Part shown: positions 1-8,534 of the stretch, piece by piece | Layout: every line of letters starts with the position of its first letter | Position numbering within the stretch: position 1 is the first letter of the stretch | Assembly: GCA_022822855.1 (NCBI GenBank) | Contig: JAJDYG010000033.1 | Span: 62,001 to 126,000, forward strand | Source: Dehalococcoidia bacterium | GTDB lineage: Bacteria > Chloroflexota > Dehalococcoidia > Bin125 | Length of the DNA: 64,000 nucleotides | Reading direction: 5' to 3' | The notes under the pieces: generated by a model | What the model was told of the DNA's origin: nothing | The model's input: the letters and a program-made list of their open reading frames with translations, nothing else | The model's database searches: none | Made by a program: the position numbers and the translations under genes

Positions 1-17
1 TCCCGCCAGCGATCGTC

Positions 18-183
18 GCCCCGTGCTTGACACGGGGCCTAGAGCAACCAGGTTCGCGCGCAGAATGACCTTGGCCTCAGCTCGACGTTCGTGCATGGGT
101 CTGGCCTCCCCGCGTCTGAGCTGAGGAAGTCGTCGCCAGTCCGCCCGAAGGTCGAGGTCTGGGCCCCGTGTCAAGCACGGGGC
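18..183. repeat. Inverted pair of palindromic repeats (REPIN-like)
   Basis: The palindrome CCCCGTGCTTGACACGGGG is at 18-38 and its inverted partner at 163-183, about 125 bp apart, the head-to-head arrangement of a REP doublet. The flank beside the first copy (AGAGCAACC, then GACCTTGGCC around 66-76) recurs on the other strand at 32473-32531. The stretch between the copies holds no convincing gene. Confidence 0.7.
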
Positions 184-222
184 AACGCGAGATGGGACCA
201 CTGGAAGGCGCCCTACCCGGCG

Positions 223-1380
223 CTATCGAGACAGCAGCGCGTCCGCTTCCTCAGCCGATCCCACTTCTCGAACGGCATGCAGAAACTCCGCGAGTGATGC
301 CGCATCTGAGCGAAACTCGAGCAGCCGCTCGCCCCACGGACTGGCCGACGCCGCACTCGCCCCATATCCGCCGCGAAAGGCGAGGAACGCCTGATTGATT
401 CGCCGAAACGGACGGCCCAGCTCAATCAGTTGCAGACGCACCTCCTCCATCTCCCGTTCCGCCCGGACAACCTGGCCCTCGGCCAGCATCGCATCGACCG
501 CAAGCCGGAGCTGGCGAAGGATCGGATCGGTCTCAGCCCGAATCGCGGCACGCTCCGTATCCGACTGAGCCTCTGCCGGCGCTTCGAATCCAGGCAGTTC
601 GGCCGCGACCGCACCCAGCTGATCGCCGACGATGTCCGCGACCGTCTCGTTGATCGTGCGCATGTCCGATCCGCGCCCGTAGGCCAGACCCAGCGGATAG
701 AAGCCCAGGTAGTGGTGGGTCCATTCATGCGCCATGATCTGCAGCGTGCTCAGATAGTCCCGCGACGAAACCACCGAGGCCGGATACAGCGCCACGCCTC
801 CCACCCGCCCGACCCAGGCCGACCAGCGTCCGTCCGCCTCGACCTCCGCCTCGATCCGCTCGTAGTCGTCGCGCTCAACCTCCGCGGTCAGCAGCACCGA
901 GCGAACCATCCGCACCTCGTCTCGACGAGACACCGCCACGACGTGCAGCGGTTCGCTTAGATCGACATCGATTGGCGGCCACACGACTCGGACCCGTCCG
1001 AACAGCGGCAAGGGCGTGTCCAGCTCCAGGTCGGAGACGGCCTGGCTCAAGCGCCGCTCAAGCAGGAGTTCGGCCCGTTTCCGCTCGGTCTCTTCGCCCC
1101 GCTCAAACCACCGTCCGAGGATCGCCTCCTCATCCAGTGGACGATCCTCCAACCAGCCGGCGACATTGGTCAGCCATCGATTCGGCAGGTGGGTCAACTC
1201 GTACTTGACGAACGAAAATCGATGCGTCTCAGTGGCCGTTCCGAGCACGTCATCCAGCTCAGCGCTGGACTGCGCCCTCAGCGTTGAGGCCGCGAAGAAC
1301 GCCACCGCGACCGTCATGCCTATCGCGAACACCGTGAACACGGCCAACAGGCCAGCGAGCCACACACGTCCATGCCTCAT
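223..1380 (-). CDS. Membrane-anchored putative zinc metalloprotease (HExxH)
   Basis: The protein has 385 residues. A hydrophobic segment at about residues 6-32 anchors it, leaving an extracytoplasmic soluble domain. The motif HEWTH is at residues 219-223 and NETVAD follows about 20 residues later. That matches the HExxH plus downstream glutamate zinc site of gluzincin-type peptidases, so a metal-dependent hydrolase is likely, but I recognise no named family and the substrate is unknown. I chose the start just before the membrane segment; upstream in-frame starts would run into the divergent RDD gene, whose start is only 28 bp away. The C-terminal third is charged and probably helical. Confidence 0.6.
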   Translation of the reverse strand: MRHGRVWLAGLLAVFTVFAIGMTVAVAFFAASTLRAQSSAELDDVLGTATETHRFSFVKYELTHLPNRWLTNVAGWLEDRPLDEEAILGRWFERGEETERKRAELLLERRLSQAVSDLELDTPLPLFGRVRVVWPPIDVDLSEPLHVVAVSRRDEVRMVRSVLLTAEVERDDYERIEAEVEADGRWSAWVGRVGGVALYPASVVSSRDYLSTLQIMAHEWTHHYLGFYPLGLAYGRGSDMRTINETVADIVGDQLGAVAAELPGFEAPAEAQSDTERAAIRAETDPILRQLRLAVDAMLAEGQVVRAEREMEEVRLQLIELGRPFRRINQAFLAFRGGYGASAASASPWGERLLEFRSDAASLAEFLHAVREVGSAEEADALLSR

Positions 1381-1408
1381 GATTTCGATGCTACGCTCAA
1401 CCGCGTCG

Positions 1409-1855
1409 ATGCCCCCCGCTGAGTCCGAACCTCTATTCATCCCCATCGTGCGGCGCGAAGCGCGCGCATTGGCGGCAGCGATCGACTTCGTCGTGATCGG
1501 CCTGTTCAGCGGACTCTGCGCCGTCATGGCGACCGTCGCGATGCTGATCCAGGTCGATCCGCTGGAACGCGACCCGACCGCCGGCGAGTGGGCCGTGGGC
1601 TACGCGATCGCCCTGCTCTGGTTCCTGCTCTCGTCGCTGTACGCCGGGCTCGGGGCCCGAACCGTCGGCGCGCGGGCGCTCGGGCTGCAGGAGCTTCGCG
1701 GCGGCGCGCGGACATTCGTCATCCGCGGGCTGATCTGGTGGCCCTCGCTTCTCCTCTTCGGCATCGGCATGTGGTGGCCCTGGATCGATCCCCGAGGCCG
1801 CAGCCTGCCCGACATGTTCTCCGGGTCGCTGTTGATCGAGACCCGGCCAACGTGA
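1409..1855 (+). CDS. RDD family integral membrane protein
   Basis: The protein has 148 residues. The N-terminal pattern RREARALAAAIDFVVIG matches the Arg/Asp signature of the RDD family, followed by two long hydrophobic segments and a third around GLIWWPSLLLFGIGMWW. The C-terminal DPRGRSLPDMFSGSLLI is the usual ending of RDD domains. Function is not established for most of the family; roles in small-molecule or ion transport have been proposed. The gene is divergent from the HExxH gene and overlaps the next gene through a GTGA stop/start, so the two downstream genes are probably translated together. Confidence 0.75.
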   Translation: MPPAESEPLFIPIVRREARALAAAIDFVVIGLFSGLCAVMATVAMLIQVDPLERDPTAGEWAVGYAIALLWFLLSSLYAGLGARTVGARALGLQELRGGARTFVIRGLIWWPSLLLFGIGMWWPWIDPRGRSLPDMFSGSLLIETRPT

Positions 1856-2694
1856 GCGGTCGCACGGCGCCCTATCTGCCGCCGGCGGCGCGCGAGTCCG
1901 GCTGGCGGCGCTCGGCCCTGATCATCACGATGGCGCTCACGGCGCTCGTCGCCGCCGTCGCGGTGCTGGCCGTCAGCGCGACGCAGTTGACCGAACGCCG
2001 AACTGCCCAGCACTTCCTCGCCCGAGCAGTGTTCTCCTTGCTGGAGATCGACCAGTTCGTGCTCAACGCCTGGCCGGCAATGGAGGCCGCCGCCGCTCAG
2101 GGCGAGGCCATATCGCTGGCCGACTTTCCCATCGCCCTGCAGATCGATCCGGCCGGCCTGCGCGAAGGCCCGGAAGCGGTCTCGGAGACCGTCGCCGCCG
2201 CGACCGCCTCCTTGATCTACGACGACGGCCTCGACGTCTTGTCCGACTCCCCGCGAGCCTTCCGCCTGGTCTCCCGTGGAGCCGTCTTCGACGTCACCGT
2301 CGGCCGCTTGACGGGCGGTGGACACGCGCTGGCGACGGTCGCGCTGATCGTCAGCGGGACGCTGACCATCTTGCTGGTCATGGCGGTGGCAGCCCAGGCT
2401 CGCGGCTTGACGAGGATCGGCGCGCCGGCTCTGGCGATCGGTCTGGGCGCGACCCTGGTCTGGCTCGCCGCGACCGTGTTCCAATCCTCGTTCGAAGGCC
2501 AGGCCGGGACCACCCTCGACCCGTTCGCGGCCGACCTCTGGCTGATCGCGGCCGACGCCGTCTCACTGGCGGTCCGTAACGCCGCCATCGTCGCCCTGGC
2601 CTCGGGGATCGTCGCCGCATCGGCCCTTGCCGCCGGCGGCCTCCTCCGCCTGCTCGAACAACCCGCCAGCCCCGCCACGCCACGCAGCCGCTAA
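1852..2694 (+). CDS. Hypothetical membrane protein
   Basis: The protein has 280 residues and starts with GTG inside the GTGA overlap with the RDD gene. One membrane segment lies near the N-terminus (about residues 20-42), followed by an extracytoplasmic region of about 120 residues. Three more hydrophobic segments follow in the C-terminal half. The architecture resembles a membrane sensor or assembly protein, but I recognise no domain. Coupling to the RDD gene suggests the two act in the same membrane process. The extreme C-terminus is Pro/Ala/Arg-rich. Confidence 0.55.
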   Translation: MSGRTAPYLPPAARESGWRRSALIITMALTALVAAVAVLAVSATQLTERRTAQHFLARAVFSLLEIDQFVLNAWPAMEAAAAQGEAISLADFPIALQIDPAGLREGPEAVSETVAAATASLIYDDGLDVLSDSPRAFRLVSRGAVFDVTVGRLTGGGHALATVALIVSGTLTILLVMAVAAQARGLTRIGAPALAIGLGATLVWLAATVFQSSFEGQAGTTLDPFAADLWLIAADAVSLAVRNAAIVALASGIVAASALAAGGLLRLLEQPASPATPRSR

Positions 2695-2761
2695 CCCGCG
2701 TCCACCCCCTGCGGCTCCCGCTCCCCCTTGGGGAGACCTGCGCGTAGATCAACAAGGTCCA

Positions 2762-2849
2762 GTCCCCGACTTGTTCGGGGACCCGTTCCCTTTCCCCCTG
2801 CACGGCGGCCTACCAGATATGAGACGGCGACCGAATAAATCGGGGACTG
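2762..2849. repeat. Inverted pair of gtcccc palindromes
   Basis: TCCCCGACTTGTTCGGGGA occupies about 2763-2781. A related sequence in the opposite orientation (CGAATAAATCGGGGACT) lies at 2832-2848. The same palindrome family recurs at 11739, 11904, 22930, 52061 and 53852, always followed by CCG on the same side. Confidence 0.65.
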
Positions 2850-2893
2850 GGATCGGAGGGATGAAGGCCCTGAGTAACGGCTTTAGCGCAGGT

Positions 2894-2955
2894 CCCCTTG
2901 GGGGGAAGCTCCCGAAAGCCGGCCCTGCACTTGATGCGAGGGCTCAAGGAGGTTT
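2894..2955 (+). repeat. C-rich palindrome carrying a nested 23-nt hairpin
   Basis: The outer sequence (CCCCTTGGGGGGAAGCT, CCGAAAGC ... CTCAAGGAGG) matches the C-rich repeat at 58486-58530. Between AAAGC and CTCAAGG lie 23 extra bases (2920-2942) containing the hairpin CCCTGCACTTGATGCGAGGG. Taking them out restores the outer repeat, which suggests insertion. Confidence 0.6.
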
Positions 2956-3162
2956 CCCCGTCCGCGCGAACACGCCCATTGATCCTCCCATCTGAATACG
3001 CCATGACAGCCCGCCCATTGCTCACCTCGCCACAAAGAAGTATCTTTGTTCTATGCAACAGGCAACCAAAATCCAGTTGGCCATACCCACTGCCACGATG
3101 TCGGTCCGGCCGGCGACGCCGTCCAACCCCCAGAGACTCCCAGCCTTCCCATTCAGATCGCC

Positions 3163-3530
3163 TTTCTCACCAGAAGTCGACAAAACCAGCACGAAACTGA
3201 CAAAAACTGTCCACCCGGATCGGACGATCTCCAGCAATACGCTGAACATGCGCCCTGCAGACCCGAATCCAACAAAATTTCTCGCGGAACAGTCCACTTC
3301 CTGGCCCGAACCCCGCCGCTCGCCTCTGCTCGGGCGGCTCGCCTGCCGACCGCGGCCGAACGGATCCGAACAGGACCGAACATCCGAACGCAACCCCGGT
3401 GCTGTAGAAACCTGAAAAAACCTGAAAGAACCTGAAAGCCCGAAACGGACGATCTTCAGCAATACACTGAGGATCGTGCCCAATTGACCCGTGAATCGGG
3501 CCGAAAAAAAGTTGCCCGGAAACCTGAAAA
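3163..3530 (-). repeat. Two copies of a dispersed hairpin element with GAACGG-rich spacer
   Basis: Copy A spans about 3163-3286 and copy B about 3405-3530; each reads as the reverse complement of the copies at 32.7-33.2 kb. Shared blocks include CGACAAAACC, GGACGATCTCCAGCAATAC and AAATTTCTCGCG. In copy B, ACGATCTTCA (3449-3458) pairs with TGAGGATCGT (3468-3477) around a 9-nt loop. The spacer contains CCGAACA-type short repeats at 3355-3390, as does the spacer of the other array. Element ends are approximate. Confidence 0.7.
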
Positions 3531-3701
3531 CCCACCACCGCCGGCGCGATCTCGGCAAATCGCGAACGGGCGATCGTCGCGGGCCCGGCGGCCATACACA
3601 CGCGCCCGGGAATGCGCTCAGGAGTTGATACGCCTGAGCGTCGGCGGCGTGTACGATGCAACAAACCCGGTCGGCGGGCGGCCAGGCCACCTGCGGGCGC
3701 T

Positions 3702-3776
3702 GCGGGAGTAGCTCAGTGGTAGAGCATCTGCTTCCCAAGCAGAGGGTCGCGGGTTCGAATCCCGTCTCCCGCTCCA
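3702..3776 (+). tRNA. tRNA-Gly (anticodon CCC)
   Basis: A complete cloverleaf is visible. The acceptor stem GCGGGAG pairs with CTCCCGC, the D-arm is GCTCAGTGGTAGAGC, the anticodon loop TTCCCAA is closed by CTGC/GCAG, and the T-arm contains GGGTTCGAATCCC. The anticodon CCC specifies glycine (GGG codons). The 3' CCA is encoded (3774-3776). Confidence 0.97.
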
Positions 3777-3859
3777 CCCCGCTTCACCCCGCTTCACCCC
3801 GTTTCACGAGGCAAAGTCCCGACTGACGATCCAGCACAGGCGTAAGTGAGGAAGCACCC

Positions 3860-5041
3860 ATGGAACTGCGATTTTCCGAGTCCGAGGAAACCCTGCGCGG
3901 CGAGGTCCGCCAATTCCTGCTCGACAACATTCCCGAACCCGCGTCCAGCGAAGGTCCGGGCGGCGCTCGTGAGAACGAAGAGGACTTCAACAACGCCGTC
4001 GACTTCAACCGCAAGCTCGCCGACCGAGGCTGGATCGCTCCCGCCTGGCCGAAGGAGTACGGCGGCCTCGGCGCGTCGATCTACGAGCAGATCGTCTTCA
4101 ACGAAGAGTTCGGCTACCACGGCGCGCCCGACACCGGCACCCGAGGCTTCGGCGTCGGCATGATCGGCCCGACCCTGATCATCCACGGCTCCGACGAACA
4201 GAAGGCCGAGTACCTGCCTAAGATCACCTCGGGCGAGCACATCTGGTGCCAGGGCTACTCCGAGCCCGGCTCCGGCTCCGACCTCGCCTCGCTGCAGACC
4301 CGCGCCGTCCGCGACGGCGACGACTACATCATCAACGGTCAGAAGATCTGGACCTCGGGCGGTCACCGCGCCAACCAGATGTTCTGCCTCGTCCGCACCG
4401 ACCCCGACGCGCCCAAGCACCGTGGCATCTCGTTCCTCTTGATCGACGACATCAAGAACACCCCGGGCCTGTCGGTTCGGCCGCTGATCAACATGGCCGG
4501 ACGCCACCACTTCAACGAGGTCTTCTTCGAGGACGTCCGCGTCCCCGCCAAGAACCGCATCGGCGAAGAGAACCGCGGCTGGTACGTCGGCATGACCCTG
4601 CTCGACTTCGAGCGCTCCGGCATCGGCACGACTGCCGGTCAGCGCAAGACGCTCGAAGGCATGACCGAGGAGCTCCAGAACGGCTCGGCCGAAGAGCGCG
4701 AGCGATATCGGCTCGGCCTGTCCGACCTGGTCGTCTCCAACAACGTCGCCAAGTACCTCGGCTACCGCATCGGTCACATCCAGGCGACCGGCAACGTGCC
4801 CAACTACGAGGCCTCGGTGATCAAGATCTTCCAGTCCGAGCTGGGCCAGAAGATCTACAACTACGGGATCAAAATGTTCGGCCTCTCCGGCCAGCTCATC
4901 CCCGAGGAGCCGACCGCCCCCTGGGCCGGCGACATGCCCGAGCAGTACCTCCTCGCCGTCCCCAGCACGATCTACTCCGGCACCAACGAGATTCAGCGAA
5001 ACATCATCGCCACCCGAGGCCTCGGCCTGCCTCGTTCGTAG
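3860..5041 (+). CDS. Acyl-CoA dehydrogenase family protein
   Basis: The 393-residue protein has full acyl-CoA dehydrogenase length. It has the helical N-terminal domain, the flavin-domain signature GYSEPGSGSDLASL followed by NGQKIWTSG, and the C-terminal motif SGTNEIQRNIIATRGLGLPR. It should bind FAD and oxidise an acyl-CoA to the enoyl-CoA, passing electrons to ETF. The position that is Glu in medium-chain enzymes (IYEGT) reads IYSGT, so the catalytic base must lie elsewhere, or the protein may need a partner subunit as in heteromeric family members. Substrate is unknown. A Shine-Dalgarno-like GAGGAAG precedes the start; the gene follows the tRNA by about 85 bp. Confidence 0.9.
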   Translation: MELRFSESEETLRGEVRQFLLDNIPEPASSEGPGGARENEEDFNNAVDFNRKLADRGWIAPAWPKEYGGLGASIYEQIVFNEEFGYHGAPDTGTRGFGVGMIGPTLIIHGSDEQKAEYLPKITSGEHIWCQGYSEPGSGSDLASLQTRAVRDGDDYIINGQKIWTSGGHRANQMFCLVRTDPDAPKHRGISFLLIDDIKNTPGLSVRPLINMAGRHHFNEVFFEDVRVPAKNRIGEENRGWYVGMTLLDFERSGIGTTAGQRKTLEGMTEELQNGSAEERERYRLGLSDLVVSNNVAKYLGYRIGHIQATGNVPNYEASVIKIFQSELGQKIYNYGIKMFGLSGQLIPEEPTAPWAGDMPEQYLLAVPSTIYSGTNEIQRNIIATRGLGLPRS

Positions 5042-5073
5042 CGGCGCAGACCGCCGCCGCAGAGGAGAGCATC

Positions 5074-5499
5074 GTGGAAGTCACGCTCGCCCTCCTCTGC
5101 GATGCCGCTAACACGACACCTGAGGGAAAGTTGAATATCCTCGGGACCTTTGATCGCATTGCCGCGGCCGCCTTTCCTGTCACGCATCCCGCTATGTCAC
5201 TGGTGCTTCGCCTCAGCGCCAGTCCCGCAGAGTTTCGAAGTTAACGGGACCTGAGAGTCGTATTGATGGGCCCAGATGGCCAGCAGGCGGGCGAGATCAC
5301 CGGTCAGCTTGAGGTTGGCTCCTCGGACTCCCCCGGCGCAGACTCACAACACCAGCTAATCTTCGGACTGCCCAACATAAGTTTCCAGGGTGCAGGGCGA
5401 TATGCGTTCCACGTGTTAGTGGGCGGTGACGACAAGGCTCGCGTACCGTTAGAGGTGGTACCTTTCGCCCACGGCGAGGAAGAGACCAATGGCCATTGA
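5074..5499 (+). pseudogene. DUF6941 family protein, interrupted by an in-frame stop
   Basis: The frame opens with GTG after AGAGGAG and reads VEVTLALLCDAANTTPEGKL, then NILGTFDRI, matching the N-terminus of DUF6941 proteins (an LCDAA, GKLN, LGTFD pattern). After LSASPAEFRS there is TAA at 5242-5244. The same frame continues with DLRVVLMGPDGQQAGEI and a typical C-terminal half to 5499. No frameshift is needed: a single nonsense codon separates the halves. It could be a true mutation, a sequencing error, or two pieces with re-initiation at the ATG at 5263. Function of the family is unknown. Confidence 0.7.
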
Positions 5500-5743
5500 G
5501 CTTCGAGAGCGCCGGGAGACAGGGCCTGCATTCGAGGGCTCCGAGCAAGCTGTCCTAAGGGTCAGCGCCAACTTCCAGATCACCGGTGTGTCAGGCGTCT
5601 TTCGCCCTGAGTTCGAGCAGGACAACACCGCGACAGATGAATGGGAGCAGGCCGAGCGCGAAGCTGACGAGGATGTCAGGCTTGGCCGGTACAAGGACTT
5701 CGATTCGCGCGAAGACTTGATGGATTACCTGGACAAGCTCTAG
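5489..5743 (+). CDS. Putative antitoxin
   Basis: The 84-residue acidic protein overlaps the end of the DUF6941 frame by 11 bp and is followed three bases later by the toxin-like frame. The C-terminal half, with RLGRYKDFDSREDLMDYLDKL, resembles the toxin-binding tail of small type II antitoxins. No clear DNA-binding motif is visible in the N-terminal half. The assignment depends mainly on position upstream of a RelE/ParE-like frame. Since that toxin looks broken, the antitoxin may be a relic. Confidence 0.45.
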   Translation: MAIELRERRETGPAFEGSEQAVLRVSANFQITGVSGVFRPEFEQDNTATDEWEQAEREADEDVRLGRYKDFDSREDLMDYLDKL

Positions 5744-5746
5744 GTC

Positions 5747-6024
5747 GTGGCGCGGCGTTATCGACTCCTGACTCGTTTCGAGCGGTCACTCCAGAGGAAG
5801 AATAGCGGTCACCGCGCGATGCACGAGCAGTTCTCGAGGCCGTGGATGCGATTCTTGATGAGCCAAGACGTCCCGGACTGAGCATCCACCGGTACAAGGG
5901 GCGCCCAGGGGTCTGGGGGGCCTACGGCAGCCGATCGGTGCGTCTCAACTTCGAGCGCGACGGCGACCTCATCACCTTTCGCAACAACTGCCGACACGAG
6001 ATCATTGACGATGGACACGTGTAG
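5747..6024 (+). pseudogene. RelE/ParE-superfamily toxin, frameshifted
   Basis: A GTG-started frame gives VARRYRLLTRFERSLQRKN, a usual N-terminus for RelE-like toxins. The remainder (DARAVLEAVDAILDEP, then HRYKGRPGVWGAYGSRSVRL and FERDGDLITFRNNCRHEI) is in another frame, entered between about 5803 and 5825. Together they have the length and order of a small mRNA-interferase-type toxin: a helical hairpin, a basic LKGRPG-like loop, a central strand and a final FRNxxxHE motif. One base gained or lost would restore it. As it stands the product would be truncated and inactive. Confidence 0.6.
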
Positions 6025-6062
6025 CCCAACCGTTTGAGGCCGCTGCGCTCTTAGGACTATGT

Positions 6063-7664
6063 TTACCCCTCCCAGAGCTGACCATTGTCGGTCTGGTTCG
6101 TGATCGCGAACCAGTAGGCGTTGTGGCCGCCGACCCGGGGCAGAACCTCGCCGTCGGGACCGAGCAGACTGTCCTCTCGGATCGTCCAGATCCCGCCGTC
6201 GGTATCGGTCAGCGTGCCAGCCGATAGGTCGGCGAACTCGAACCGCACGTCGCCGGCCTCGTATGACCGCCCGCCCGTCCCGTCGGCGGTTGCGATCACG
6301 ACGATCGGCAAACCACCAACCTCATCCTGCGCCAACCTCCGCTCCGCCAGGAGTTCGATCGGGTAGGCCGTCAGCGCCTCGCCCACCCGCACCGCGTAGA
6401 CATCGTCCTTCTGCGCCAAACGCTCGTCCGCGATCGGCACATTGAACCACGTCTTGGGGCTGTTGAAGTACTCGTTGTAAGCGACGCCCGATCCGTAGTT
6501 GCGGGCGAAACCGGTCTCGATACTGAGCACCGTCGTGTCGGGATGTCGCGCGTGCCACTCGCCCCATGTCGTCACAACGACCGGCAGGACCTTCAGCCGG
6601 ATATCCTCGCCCACCAGCGGACCCCAGGCGGGCTTGCCGCTGAACTGGTTCCAGAGCGTGCGTGTGTTGCGGTCGTACATCAACTTGTTCGATCGATAGA
6701 GCAAACCGCTGGTCCCGAAGCGGTAGACCTCGCTGCCGACACGACCGTCGAACAGGATCGGCGATCCGCAAAGCGTGCAGTAAGCCAACGAGACCGGAAC
6801 GCCGCCGATCGTATCGTTGACCATCTCGTGCCAGGCGATGATTCGGATCGGATACGCGCGCGCGTCGCCGTCGATCTCAACGCCGACCACGATGTCGCTG
6901 TCGAGAATCCACCCAGCCGCCTCGTCCGGGAAGATCTGCGCCGGGAACTCGAGCGGCGGAATCCCGTCGACGCGAACGCCGCCCCACATGATCTCCCGTG
7001 CGTCGATCACGATCGGTTCGTCGGGATTCATCATCGCCGCCATGTCCTCGAACTGGCTTCCGAACAACGCCTGCTTGAAGCGCAGATAGGCCGGTGTGGC
7101 CGAGTCCATCGGATCAAACTTGAAGATCTCCGGATACTCGTAGACCGTCCGGTGATCCTCCCCGTAGCGACGCTCCAGATAATCCAGGGCCTGTCCCCAG
7201 TACGGACTGGGAAACGCCGCCAGGTCGATGACGTACTTGTCGATCGCCGGCGAGTCTGAGGCGAGCAGTCGATCAAGCAGGAGTTGTCCTGCTTCCGGAA
7301 TCGGCACGTAGCGACCGAAGAACCCGTCTACCGGCCCCCAGAAGATCAGCTGGGACATGTCCACGTCGTCGGGGTGGAACGGCAAGTCGGCTTGCTCCGG
7401 CTGCGTGGATCGTTCTTGGGGCGCCGCGGCTGCATTCGAGTTCCCCGATATAGGCTGTTCGGCCCTCGATTGCGAGTGCGGGTCAGATTGTTGACTGCCG
7501 GTCCTCTGCTGCAGCGGCCGAGCCTGGGTCTGTGCTTCTGTTCCCGCGACGGAGGCTTGCTCAACCTCTGCATCAACTGTCTGATCAGACGGCTGACTCA
7601 CTTCCGCGCCGCTACATGACGTGACCAGGAGAACCAGGCTGGCCAGCAACATCACCTGCCTCAC
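6063..7664 (-). CDS. DUF3179 domain-containing lipoprotein
   Basis: The protein has 533 residues. The N-terminus carries a short hydrophobic signal ending in a lipobox (LLVTSC), so it is probably a lipoprotein. A Gln/Ser/Pro-rich linker of about 90 residues follows, then a long folded region. The C-terminal half contains the DUF3179 hallmarks AWHEMVND, CTLCGSPILFD, WNQFSG and TGFARNYG. The family is of unknown function; the conserved CxxC pair may bind metal or be redox-active. I chose the GTG start that overlaps the upstream stop codon (GTGA); an ATG four codons later is possible. It is the second gene of a two-gene minus-strand operon. Confidence 0.75.
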   Translation of the reverse strand: MRQVMLLASLVLLVTSCSGAEVSQPSDQTVDAEVEQASVAGTEAQTQARPLQQRTGSQQSDPHSQSRAEQPISGNSNAAAAPQERSTQPEQADLPFHPDDVDMSQLIFWGPVDGFFGRYVPIPEAGQLLLDRLLASDSPAIDKYVIDLAAFPSPYWGQALDYLERRYGEDHRTVYEYPEIFKFDPMDSATPAYLRFKQALFGSQFEDMAAMMNPDEPIVIDAREIMWGGVRVDGIPPLEFPAQIFPDEAAGWILDSDIVVGVEIDGDARAYPIRIIAWHEMVNDTIGGVPVSLAYCTLCGSPILFDGRVGSEVYRFGTSGLLYRSNKLMYDRNTRTLWNQFSGKPAWGPLVGEDIRLKVLPVVVTTWGEWHARHPDTTVLSIETGFARNYGSGVAYNEYFNSPKTWFNVPIADERLAQKDDVYAVRVGEALTAYPIELLAERRLAQDEVGGLPIVVIATADGTGGRSYEAGDVRFEFADLSAGTLTDTDGGIWTIREDSLLGPDGEVLPRVGGHNAYWFAITNQTDNGQLWEG

Positions 7665-8455
7665 GTGGTCATTCGTCCCTTCGATGAGCCTTGTTGGTCG
7701 CGCCGCGTGCGTTGGCGGCCCGGGAATCGCCATCGAGATCCTGGCCGCGACACTGACGTCGTCAATCTAATCTCGCGCACGCGAGCCTTGCTCCGGGACA
7801 AGATCAGATCAACCCGCTTACCGTCGGCGTCTGTCGCATCGAGTAGGCAGAGAAAGGCGCCGCTGTACTCGTGCAGCACTGCTTCGTAACATTCGACCTC
7901 AGCACCCGACACTTGCACGACCACCCGTTGACCCAGGTTGGCCTCCAGCACGGGGCTGTAGTAGGCCGTGAGCGCCTCGACGCTTGATTCGCGCACAATT
8001 GTGAGCTGCGTGCCGGTGCCGCCGGCGCCGCGCGCCAACGTGCTTACGGCCTCACCAAGCGCGTCGCGTATCGCGTTGGCCCAGTTGCGAATCACTCGTG
8101 CGCTACGACGCCACGGGCCCGGATGCACCACGATCCGCATCCGGTGTTGCCGTTCCCGCAACTCCTCCGGGGTCAGGTCGTCCACGTAGCGTCTAATCGC
8201 TGTCAGGCCAGCGTACTCATCGTCGTGAATCACATAGCCAAACTGCTCTATCCCGCCGAGCGGCTCGAGAATGAAGGCATTCCCATACACTCGCAACCGC
8301 CCACCACGCACAACCTGTTCCGTCAATTCAAGCCGAACGGGGAAGCCTCGCCACAACTTGAGACAGGGATCAGTGCGTCGGCGAGAGAGAGCCACGCCAA
8401 CTACCGCCGTCGCCAGCAATGCCAGGATGGTGAGCGTCAGGACGCTGTCGAACAT
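7661..8455 (-). CDS. Hypothetical membrane-anchored protein
   Basis: The 264-residue protein has one N-terminal membrane segment (about residues 5-24) followed by a basic stop-transfer RRR and a soluble domain of about 230 residues. A distinctive stretch is VVVQVSGAEVECYEAVLHEYSGAFLCLLDA in two strands, resembling a small barrel, but I recognise no family. It overlaps the DUF3179 gene by four bases, so the two products may cooperate at the membrane. The last 30 residues are rich in Arg and Gly and may be disordered. Confidence 0.5.
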   Translation of the reverse strand: MFDSVLTLTILALLATAVVGVALSRRRTDPCLKLWRGFPVRLELTEQVVRGGRLRVYGNAFILEPLGGIEQFGYVIHDDEYAGLTAIRRYVDDLTPEELRERQHRMRIVVHPGPWRRSARVIRNWANAIRDALGEAVSTLARGAGGTGTQLTIVRESSVEALTAYYSPVLEANLGQRVVVQVSGAEVECYEAVLHEYSGAFLCLLDATDADGKRVDLILSRSKARVREIRLTTSVSRPGSRWRFPGRQRTRRDQQGSSKGRMTT

Positions 8456-8534
8456 TGTTTCAGCCTATCGCGATTTCCGGCTCCCCCACACCGAGTCGGC
8501 CCGCTAGTCTCGCCCAGAAGCGAAGGAGTGCTAG

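Larger units (their letters stand above)
2695..3701. other. Gene-free, repeat-rich region before the tRNA
   Basis: About 1 kb with no reading frame showing normal coding character. It contains a tract at about 2721-2750 resembling one near 56276, an inverted pair of gtcccc palindromes, a C-rich palindrome carrying a nested small hairpin, and two copies of the dispersed hairpin element with a GAACGG-rich spacer. The stretch 3440-3540 is less GC-rich than its surroundings. The last 60 bp may hold the tRNA promoter (TACGAT near 3652), but I cannot pair it with a good -35. Confidence 0.6.

Noticed and set aside
3022-3777. Minus-strand reading frame beginning MERETGFEPATLCLGSRCST
   Set aside because: This start is the translation of the antisense of a tRNA gene, a well-known false annotation; the frame runs across tRNA-Gly and the repeat region and has no family support.
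5242-5244. Recoded stop (selenocysteine or pyrrolysine) in the DUF6941 gene
   Set aside because: The codon is TAA, which is not used for either, and no recoding structure is evident.
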